From Butyricimonas paravirosa (lineage in GTDB: Bacteria; Bacteroidota; Bacteroidia; Bacteroidales; Marinifilaceae): 64,000 nt of DNA. The stretch lies in NCBI RefSeq assembly GCF_032878955.1, contig NZ_CP043839.1, positions 930,001-994,000 on the forward strand, read 5' to 3'. Shown one piece after another: positions 55,158 through 62,581 of this stretch; position 1 is the stretch's first letter; each line of letters opens with the position of its first letter. The position numbers were made by a program, and so were the translations under genes. The notes under the pieces were generated by a model. The model was not told the origin of the DNA and searched no databases. It saw nothing but the letters and a program-made list of their open reading frames with translations.

Positions 55158-56435
55158 TTATTTCTTTAGCAACTGCTTCTCTATGATCTCCACGTATTTC
55201 TCCGGAGTAGCCCCCATCTCCACAATCGGTTTCCCATTCACGGGTATAAAGAACACTGTCGGTAAAGCAACAATATTAAACATTACGCACAACTCTTTCT
55301 CTTTATCAGCATTTACTTTCAGAAATATCACTTGATCTTTATACTTTTCAGCCATTTTCTCCAATTCCGGAATCAAACGCATACAAGGACCACACCAAGT
55401 TGCCCAAAAATCAATCACAACCGGTTTGTCTCCTTTAAACACGAATTCCGAACTTTTCCGATAATCATACACATGTTCTAAAAAATATTCCCTAGTAATC
55501 GGATTCAATTTACCGGATTCCACTTTTACCTCGTCAGCACCTATTACTTCATCCTTCACCTCGGCTAAATCAAATGGCTGAAAATACACTTTCCTTTTCC
55601 CGTAATCAATAGAAAGTAAACCTTGTTTCAAAATTTCATTCCCGATAACAGAACGAGGTAATGATCCATTTTCAGCAACAGTAATGTCCGAAAAATCACC
55701 TTTCACGAAGTGGCATGCTGCAACAACTTTACTTTTTGCTGCTATTTCCGCAGACGCATATCCTTCACTAACCTTTACATTTCCCCCATCCTTACCATTT
55801 AACTTGGCAAAATCTGCTGCATTCAAAGTAATCATCCCGTTATTCCATGTATCCAATAATAAAGAATAAGTTACTCCATCTAGCACAACAGGACAAACAA
55901 TACCTGAAGCCGGAATCAAATCCATATTAGAACGATGATCCAATTTCATATAAGAGGGGCGATAAGGATTACTCATCGTTATTTTCTTCCGCTTGGAATC
56001 GATTGTCAACACAACATTATTAAACAGAGAACTACCAACCACCCCAGCAACTCCCAGTTTCCGCAAATAAGGTTCATCTTTCAACACAAATGCAGCCACT
56101 TCATTCCCAAATACACTATTTCCAAAAGAGATACTTCCTATCTTCACAGACTTTTCTACCGGAACTTTTTTATACTGAAATGTATCATAACGAAAATCTC
56201 CGGGAACATTGGGATCTATTTTCAATTTTTCCACATACTCCGGTAATATTGCATTATGCCCGGCCAAATCTAACACAAAATCAGCGATTACCCCATTTAC
56301 AACCATTTCTAAAACAATCTTTCCATCCACCTCTCGGTAATCCTTCACCTCCACGGAGGTGTTCTTTGTTTGAGCCCATGTTCCCAGGGTCAGTAAACAT
56401 AAACCCAAAACCATTATTATTTTTTTCCTAATCAT
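55158..56435 (-). CDS. Degenerate two-lobed aspartyl protease fused to thioredoxin
   Basis: 425 residues with a signal peptide ending LGTWAQ. Residues about 35-290 have the two-lobed retropepsin-like layout of the two genes upstream (NGVIADFVLD, YGKRKVYFQPFDLAE). The catalytic DTG motifs are altered: lobe 1 reads D56-L-A, lobe 2 reads D195-T-W. Residues about 320-425 are a thioredoxin fold with WATWCGPC near residue 349 and cis-proline in IVALPTVFFI. The paralogues end in a PDZ-like domain here. So a probably inactive peptide-binding module seems to have been joined to an intact thioredoxin. Periplasmic by signal; action on cysteine-containing peptides is inference. Confidence 0.85.
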   Translation of the reverse strand: MIRKKIIMVLGLCLLTLGTWAQTKNTSVEVKDYREVDGKIVLEMVVNGVIADFVLDLAGHNAILPEYVEKLKIDPNVPGDFRYDTFQYKKVPVEKSVKIGSISFGNSVFGNEVAAFVLKDEPYLRKLGVAGVVGSSLFNNVVLTIDSKRKKITMSNPYRPSYMKLDHRSNMDLIPASGIVCPVVLDGVTYSLLLDTWNNGMITLNAADFAKLNGKDGGNVKVSEGYASAEIAAKSKVVAACHFVKGDFSDITVAENGSLPRSVIGNEILKQGLLSIDYGKRKVYFQPFDLAEVKDEVIGADEVKVESGKLNPITREYFLEHVYDYRKSSEFVFKGDKPVVIDFWATWCGPCMRLIPELEKMAEKYKDQVIFLKVNADKEKELCVMFNIVALPTVFFIPVNGKPIVEMGATPEKYVEIIEKQLLKK

Positions 56436-56463
56436 AATCGTAAATCATAAATTGTAAACGTCC

Positions 56464-57633
56464 TTACTCTCTTCTAATCTCTATCTTCTTTTTTTGCCCA
56501 TCCTTCAATACAATAATATACCCTACATTCTCTTTTATGGCATTCATAACACTGTCAACTGCCGGTTGACTCATCGGAAATTTTGTTATATCCGTTCCAT
56601 TAATATCAACGACTTGATCTCCAAAATTCACAACATCTTTCATACTATCCCATACGGTAGTGATCTCAAAACGTTCGTTAGCCGGTAAGATACTTACATT
56701 CCAAGTTTTAGGAGCTCCACCCATATCTACAATTTCCGAATCAAAGGGGAAAAAATAGAATCGATTCCTCATATAGTCAATAACAACTTTTCCGTATTGC
56801 AGTAAATCAACCCCAACAAGAGTCGTCGATTTGTCGGAAATAACGCTCCCAGCATTGGTGAACTTTTTGCCTAAAACAGTCATCTCTTTCACGTTAACCT
56901 TGTTCATATCCACCGGATGACTCAGACCCTCTAATCCTACACCATTAATCCCAAACCCATGAGCCGTCTTTTCTCCTTTACCCACAGCTTCTATATCTTT
57001 AAAATCATTCGCCGTCAACATAAGAAACCCTTCTGCTCCCGTATCAAACAATACTTGTTTTTCAACCCCACCTAAATTTACATTAATGATAGAATGATGT
57101 GTATCTCCAAGAAACATCTCTACCCCCTCCGTTATCTTCAGACGATCCGGACGATAAGGATAATTTATAACCATGATCTGTTCTCTCGCATCAAAAGTAA
57201 CCACAGACTGGGCAAAAGCATCCCCACCTAAGATCCCAACAGCACCTATTCCCCTAAAACTTCCAATAATAGGGAGAACCATCGTTTTCATCTTACTCAA
57301 CGTGTAATTCGGACTCAATTGCACATTTTCTACTTCTGCAATCTGATAAAGCTCCTTCATATCATTGTGATCCGATATTGATCTGGATGCTCCCGTGGCA
57401 ACACCCCCCATAGCTTTTACATGCTCCCAGTCCGTTCCTGTCTGTCCTCCGGTATCCACAATATACTTCACCTTCACCCCATTCACAACTACCGGTATAA
57501 CAATCTTTCCCTGGATAAACTCATAATGAATAGTATCACAAATCCGTTTTGTCGGTTGTTGCTGAGCAAATCCATGTATGAAAGAGAATATGAAAATACC
57601 GCACAAAAACGTTTTGAATTGTATTCTCAACAT
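56464..57633 (-). CDS. Two-lobed retropepsin-like aspartyl protease with PDZ domain
   Basis: 389 residues, signal peptide ending GFAQ. Two aspartyl protease lobes, each with an intact motif: D60-T-G in YIVDTGGQTG and D197-T-G in VLFDTGAEGF. A PDZ-like domain (about 310-385; FGDQVVDINGTDITKFP) ends the chain. Single-chain enzymes of this type are secreted or periplasmic proteases; the PDZ part may recruit or regulate substrate. It is followed after 28 bp by the degenerate thioredoxin-fused relative and preceded after 3 bp by its close paralogue. Confidence 0.88.
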   Translation of the reverse strand: MLRIQFKTFLCGIFIFSFIHGFAQQQPTKRICDTIHYEFIQGKIVIPVVVNGVKVKYIVDTGGQTGTDWEHVKAMGGVATGASRSISDHNDMKELYQIAEVENVQLSPNYTLSKMKTMVLPIIGSFRGIGAVGILGGDAFAQSVVTFDAREQIMVINYPYRPDRLKITEGVEMFLGDTHHSIINVNLGGVEKQVLFDTGAEGFLMLTANDFKDIEAVGKGEKTAHGFGINGVGLEGLSHPVDMNKVNVKEMTVLGKKFTNAGSVISDKSTTLVGVDLLQYGKVVIDYMRNRFYFFPFDSEIVDMGGAPKTWNVSILPANERFEITTVWDSMKDVVNFGDQVVDINGTDITKFPMSQPAVDSVMNAIKENVGYIIVLKDGQKKKIEIRRE

Positions 57634-57636
57634 ATC

Positions 57637-58773
57637 TTATTCTTTTTGGTAAACGATCACTTTCTCACCATCTTTCGTGAGAATTGTCAATTTTGTTTTC
57701 TTCTTTGCTTTCAATTCCGAGATACCCGAAATAATACTCTCACAAAAATCATATTTACCAGTGGGCTTTCCATTAATCTTTACTACTTTATCCCCCACTT
57801 CAACGACACCCTTCATGGCAGACCACACGGTTGCCACTACTAAATTCCCATCCTTTACTTGCAAATTTACGTTATAATGCTTACTAGTCATATCAAATTC
57901 CTGCTCGTAAGCCTCAAAATACCAGCGTTTACGAGGATAATCAATCGTAACTTTACCGTATTCCAATAATTTCACTCCTAGTAAAGTATAAGGTGGAGTT
58001 GCCGTTTCTGCCGTTACTTGTTTGAATTTCGTCGGACCTACTGACAAAAGCGGGAATTCTATCCGATACGAGGTTTCAGCTTCCGTCATCCCCCCTACGC
58101 CGATCGATCCTCCACCTACACCTTCACTCATCACCTGAAAAGCCCCGCTAGAACGCAAATTTTCGTAATCTGTATTCTTTAAAGATAAGAAACTAGGGCA
58201 TCCTGTATCAAATAACGCAACCAAACTGTTTCCAGCTCCTGCCTGCAAGGTTATGATCGGCATAAAACCTTTTCCCGAAAACGGCAGCATCTTACGCAAA
58301 GAAACCGTTGAACTCTTTTCAGCCGAAGTTACAGTTATTGTCTTCGCTTTACCGTCTATCTCTACGATCAAATCCTTAAACAAATCACTTCCGATCAACC
58401 CATCTGCATGAAAACATTCAAAAGGAGAAGGTGTTGATAATCTCATCGCCGGGGCTCCTGAAAAGTTAATTCGTTCATCCGGAGTCATCAAGCTGGAAAC
58501 AACCACTCTAGGTAACCCAACTTCCTTACCATTCACATCCGTTACTTTCACCGAATCCACTACCGGAATATTCAGTTCTTCACAAAGTTCTCCGGTTAAA
58601 GCCATCTGACCTCCCGTATCAAATATAAATGAACGAACTTGTCCATTTATAGTCATATCCACGATCATTTTCCCCCCTACCATACGATAAGGGATCACGC
58701 TTTTGACTTGTTGTGCCGAAAGTGGCACAACAATCAAAAACAATAATATTCCAAAAATCAACCTCATCCTCAT
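57637..58773 (-). CDS. Two-lobed retropepsin-like aspartyl protease with PDZ domain
   Basis: 378 residues starting MRMRLIFGILLFL, signal peptide ending LSAQ. Lobe 1 motif FIFDTGGQM (Asp52), lobe 2 motif ALFDTGCPS (Asp189), then a PDZ-like domain (about 295-375, VGDKVVKINGKPTGKYDF). The frame extends to 58809 but would overlap the upstream gene by 26 bp; this ATG leaves a 10-bp gap. Both motifs are intact, so activity is likely. Paralogue of the next gene. Substrate unknown. Confidence 0.88.
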   Translation of the reverse strand: MRMRLIFGILLFLIVVPLSAQQVKSVIPYRMVGGKMIVDMTINGQVRSFIFDTGGQMALTGELCEELNIPVVDSVKVTDVNGKEVGLPRVVVSSLMTPDERINFSGAPAMRLSTPSPFECFHADGLIGSDLFKDLIVEIDGKAKTITVTSAEKSSTVSLRKMLPFSGKGFMPIITLQAGAGNSLVALFDTGCPSFLSLKNTDYENLRSSGAFQVMSEGVGGGSIGVGGMTEAETSYRIEFPLLSVGPTKFKQVTAETATPPYTLLGVKLLEYGKVTIDYPRKRWYFEAYEQEFDMTSKHYNVNLQVKDGNLVVATVWSAMKGVVEVGDKVVKINGKPTGKYDFCESIISGISELKAKKKTKLTILTKDGEKVIVYQKE

Positions 58774-58783
58774 ATTCCTTTCC

Positions 58784-60481
58784 TTATTTAGCAATCTTAT
58801 CTGCAGCAACTACAGCTTGATAAGCATTAATAATACCACCAGAAAGACATAAATCTCCAAATAAGAATAAATCTTGAGTCGGTTTTCCATCTACAATAAT
58901 ACCCTTTTCAACCTCTGCATCCTTTCTGGAAGTAACAGTCTCCAGTAAAATATTCCGGATTTGCGTTCCTGTCAAATGAGGATAATAAGCCTTAATTAAA
59001 GCAGCAACCCCTACTGTCGTTGCAGCCGCCAATCCTAGACCAGTTCCGCTCTGGTAGGTATCCCCCGTGTAAGTAGAATAAATTTCCATCCCCGGGGCAT
59101 ACAAATCTACCTCTTTAGCTCCATAATTAGAATTCATAGAAGGATTACCATTCTTGTCGGAAGAGCAAACTACCATTAAATTCGTCAATTCTTTTTTACC
59201 CGTCATCCAACGATTCGGATAATAAGTTTCCACTGCTAAATCCTGTGCTCCTTCCCAAGCTGGAGTCACAATAAACACGCCTTTGCTCTCTGCATACTCT
59301 AATGCCTCACTAATCCATTTTTTCTGATCTTCCGGATAAAGTGTATTTTGCACAGGCAACATAATAATATCGGCTTGATGATCTACCGCATAACGAATAG
59401 CCAAAGCAATATCTTTTAGATAAGGTTCTCCATTAGCTGACACTCTTAAGGTCATAATCTCTGCTTGATCCATAATACCATTTCCACCTAATCCATTCTC
59501 CCTCTTTGCCGCAATAATACCGGCTTCCATCGTACCAATAGCAGCATCAACTGTTAATAACACATTATTTCCATACTTGTTATCATTTATGTCCAAATAA
59601 TTATCACCAATTATTTCTTTTCGACCATCGGCTCCAAATCTTTCCACTTTTTTCTCATACTCCATTTTAGATAATTCTATTTGAGCTCCATCTCTTATAC
59701 CAGCATAAACGGTTTCCCATTTATCAGTTTTATAAACGCCAAATCCCATAGCACACATCATAAATGCTACTTCAGACAACGAGTCTCGAGGAGCTTTAGG
59801 GTCATAACAAATACCAAATTCCGTTTCCGTCAATTCTTTTCCGGGGAAACGTTCTTTCATCATTTGATCAAACTTCTCTGCATAATATTTTATCACATAA
59901 CCAAGCTGCCATCCACAATAACTTCCTGCCATCGGAGACTCCGGTAATACCTTTTCAAAAAAATAATTATATTCTTCTATATTTTCCGGATCTGCAACCT
60001 TTGTCAATTTCCCATCAATAATCTTATTATAATTTTTCCCATCAAATATATAATCAGCATATTTATCCTTTAGACGTAAATACTCTCGATCACCTTCCCG
60101 CATTGTACTCTCCATCACTTGTCCATCTTTTCCCCCTAAAAAATTCCAACCATTAATATCATCTATCAAACCGTTTTTATCATTATCCTTTCCGTCTGCC
60201 TTTTCTTTCGGATTCACCCAAATTGCCTGTTTCAAATCTTCATGCTCAATATCCATTCCTGAGCCAATTAGAGCAACTACCGGTCTTTTTTTTATTTTTT
60301 TCTCTTTCAGAAAATCATACGCTTTATTCACCTCGGCTCCATACACACCATCTTTATCAAAAGAACAATTATACCAATCCAAATCGGCTTGTTTCTTTTG
60401 TTCTTCATTCTGTTTTATTAACTGTGCATCTGCAACACTAATGCATGCACTCGCCATCAATAACAGGAAATACTTTTTCAT
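58784..60481 (-). CDS. S8 subtilisin-fold protein lacking all catalytic residues (pseudoprotease)
   Basis: 565 residues with a signal peptide ending VADAQ. The fold and spacing match Bacteroidota S8 peptidases with a long insertion between the first two motifs. Yet each catalytic site is changed. The DTG/DSG aspartate reads LIGSGMDIEHEDL (Gly73). The HGTHVAG histidine reads IGTMEAGIIAA (Ile315). The oxyanion Asn of AAGNEG reads TPAWEG (Trp409). The serine of GTSMAAP reads SGTGLGLAA (Gly481). Surrounding structural phrases remain (YAPGMEIYSTY, AALIKAYYPHLT). It should bind or scaffold rather than cleave. It precedes two aspartyl protease genes. Confidence 0.88.
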   Translation of the reverse strand: MKKYFLLLMASACISVADAQLIKQNEEQKKQADLDWYNCSFDKDGVYGAEVNKAYDFLKEKKIKKRPVVALIGSGMDIEHEDLKQAIWVNPKEKADGKDNDKNGLIDDINGWNFLGGKDGQVMESTMREGDREYLRLKDKYADYIFDGKNYNKIIDGKLTKVADPENIEEYNYFFEKVLPESPMAGSYCGWQLGYVIKYYAEKFDQMMKERFPGKELTETEFGICYDPKAPRDSLSEVAFMMCAMGFGVYKTDKWETVYAGIRDGAQIELSKMEYEKKVERFGADGRKEIIGDNYLDINDNKYGNNVLLTVDAAIGTMEAGIIAAKRENGLGGNGIMDQAEIMTLRVSANGEPYLKDIALAIRYAVDHQADIIMLPVQNTLYPEDQKKWISEALEYAESKGVFIVTPAWEGAQDLAVETYYPNRWMTGKKELTNLMVVCSSDKNGNPSMNSNYGAKEVDLYAPGMEIYSTYTGDTYQSGTGLGLAAATTVGVAALIKAYYPHLTGTQIRNILLETVTSRKDAEVEKGIIVDGKPTQDLFLFGDLCLSGGIINAYQAVVAADKIAK

Positions 60482-60569
60482 ACTTTACAGTTTTATTTTT
60501 TACAATACATTACCGAACGATCTATCCATACTGATCGTTAACCCCTAATTATAAATTATTTATCTTAAA

Positions 60570-61586
60570 TCACTTATTAGCTCTGGCCTTCAAAATCTCT
60601 TCTTTCACCCGTTCTCCTCGCAGATCCTTGGCTAACAAACGTCCTTCTTTATCAATCAGAACAATGAAAGGAATACTATAAAAACCGTATGCCCGTTGAA
60701 TTTTATTAGGCTCATTACCAATCACGAATCCTTCCTCATCCCATAACATTACCCAAGGTAATTTCTCTTCCTCCAACATCTTTCTCCAGTTCTCTTCTTT
60801 CGAATCCAAAGATATGCTGATAAATTCCAAATCATCCCCTTTCAATTCGTTATATAATGGTAACAGATTTTTCATCTCATGTCGACATGGTCCACACCAT
60901 GATGCCCAAAAATCTACCAGCACCAATTTCCCCCGAAAGTCGCTTAAACTCACCTTTTTCCCCTGAGCATCTTGAAATGTAAAATCATATGCCGGAGCTC
61001 CTATCGAATAATGATATAAGCTATCCGTCCGATGCTTTAACCACTTGCCGGAAGTCGTTTTCAATGCTTCTTCTGACATACAATCCAATAATAACTTGTT
61101 CGATTCGTACGTCGACATATCCGAAATATAAGCTAACGCACTATACATATTCCCTTTCAGCTTTCCCTTTATTTCAGGATCAATCGTCTTGTCTTGTGAA
61201 AATTCCTCTTTAGGCAACCACTTCAACAATTCATAATATATATCAATCCCTGTAAAGTTTAAGGAACTACTCTTCACATCCCGACAATTGTAAAAGCCTT
61301 TTATTGTTACCTGGGTATTGGTTAAATAAATTGGTTGTTTTGTCTCGCCAAAACAAATCAAATAGACGTCCGGTTCAATTTTACAAGCTTGTAGAGAAAA
61401 TGGACTATTATTTTTTACTACCGTTTTTTGCAAAACCTCTCCTTTTATATTTTCCAACCTCATCTCCACAGGCTCCAATACCCGAATTTTACCGGATAAC
61501 TCTAATTTTTCCTGCGCAGATAGTGTAAACGCATTCACGAATAACCATATCCAGAACAACCCAACACCAGTATATGTAATTCTCAT
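60570..61586 (-). CDS. TlpA-family thioredoxin (DUF4369-type N-terminus), locus 4
   Basis: 338 residues, signal peptide ending TLSAQ. An N-terminal beta domain like DUF4369 (about 22-105), a short helical linker and a thioredoxin fold with WASWCGPC near residue 232, cis-proline in SIPFIVLID. It shares RHEMKNLLPLY-type and DSKEENWRKMLEEE phrases with the proteins at 41885 and 52067. No lipobox, so soluble periplasmic. It follows the metallopeptidase-like gene, the same position as its counterpart in locus 3. Confidence 0.9.
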   Translation of the reverse strand: MRITYTGVGLFWIWLFVNAFTLSAQEKLELSGKIRVLEPVEMRLENIKGEVLQKTVVKNNSPFSLQACKIEPDVYLICFGETKQPIYLTNTQVTIKGFYNCRDVKSSSLNFTGIDIYYELLKWLPKEEFSQDKTIDPEIKGKLKGNMYSALAYISDMSTYESNKLLLDCMSEEALKTTSGKWLKHRTDSLYHYSIGAPAYDFTFQDAQGKKVSLSDFRGKLVLVDFWASWCGPCRHEMKNLLPLYNELKGDDLEFISISLDSKEENWRKMLEEEKLPWVMLWDEEGFVIGNEPNKIQRAYGFYSIPFIVLIDKEGRLLAKDLRGERVKEEILKARANK

Positions 61587-61604
61587 TTAATTCAGATTTT
61601 AAGT

Positions 61605-61628
61605 GAGTGTGATAAATATACCACACTC
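61605..61628 (-). terminator. Weak hairpin between metallopeptidase-like and TlpA genes
   Basis: GAGTGTG pairs with CACACTC around a 10-base loop, in the 55-bp gap between the stop at 61642 and the TlpA start. A-T-rich flanks but no long T-run on the minus strand; may be an mRNA processing or partial termination site. Confidence 0.35.
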
Positions 61629-61641
61629 TTTTTATTTCATA

Positions 61642-62553
61642 TTATTCCACGTCGTTTCCTATTGCTTGAATATCAAAATCATATTTCGATTCAAAAAAGT
61701 CTATCATAATCGTATACTTTTCTCGAATTTTCCCATTGACATCCACAGATTCGCTTAATACTCCACCCTCTGCTTCCAAATCATTAATGGAATTTTCGAT
61801 AGCTAACTTCAGATAGTCAAACCAGTCATTCTCTAAACTTGTTCTATGGTCATGATTTAATATCCCATTAGCATAAATATCATCTGCAGATATATTATCT
61901 GAATAATTTGAAACCATGAAAAACTCTTGAGGAGATCCCAAAGACTTTACAATAGACCCGAAATAAGCAATACACACATCTTTTTTAAACTGATTTCGTT
62001 CATCAGCCGTCATTGTCAAAATCTTATCACTTCCCCAATTAACAGCAATATGATAAAAACCAGCATATACATTTAAAGGTTGACGTTCATCTGGTTTAGG
62101 ATTATACCCTAATCCAATTGGAACCAAATCTAAAGTACTGCATAGTAATATTTTTTGAGGCAAGCACGACATCAATGTATCAGACAAATAATTAAATAAT
62201 TTATCTTGCAATAATTCCAATTGATTACTTACATACAATTCATCTGCCGGCTGAGCATCATATTTAGATCCTGCACCAGGAATAATTATCGTATCCGTAG
62301 TTATATCCCAAGCAACATTACCCGTAGGAGACCATCCAAAATCTTTTGTAGTGAATTTATACAATAATAAAGAACCATATTTTTTATAAAATGCTACAAT
62401 ATCATCATCATAGTCATGATCACCTTGAGGTAAAGTATATTTTCCATAAATTAACTCAGGCTCCTCTGATGGTTTGATCTTACCTTCATCATAACAACTG
62501 ATAAATAAGACACACCCTAAAAATAAGCATAATATCTTTTTCATACTCTTCAT
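61642..62553 (-). CDS. Metallopeptidase-like (Mx1-type) lipoprotein lacking HExxH, locus 4
   Basis: 303 residues, lipoprotein signal ending FISC. It is a paralogue of the locus 3 protein: LPQGDHDYDDDIVAFYKKYG here, LPQGNHDYDARIVELSNKYN there, and both end FDIQAIGNDVE or similar. The region PQKILLCSTLDL resembles the PKQILL segment of the zinc metallopeptidase family, but the zinc-binding helix is missing (FKKDVCIAYFGSIVK). It lies between susD and TlpA genes. An ATG at 62544 is another start. Likely a surface binding protein; enzymatic activity is doubtful. Confidence 0.6.
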   Translation of the reverse strand: MKSMKKILCLFLGCVLFISCYDEGKIKPSEEPELIYGKYTLPQGDHDYDDDIVAFYKKYGSLLLYKFTTKDFGWSPTGNVAWDITTDTIIIPGAGSKYDAQPADELYVSNQLELLQDKLFNYLSDTLMSCLPQKILLCSTLDLVPIGLGYNPKPDERQPLNVYAGFYHIAVNWGSDKILTMTADERNQFKKDVCIAYFGSIVKSLGSPQEFFMVSNYSDNISADDIYANGILNHDHRTSLENDWFDYLKLAIENSINDLEAEGGVLSESVDVNGKIREKYTIMIDFFESKYDFDIQAIGNDVE

Positions 62554-62581
62554 TCATTTAATTCGTTACCAATAAATACGA

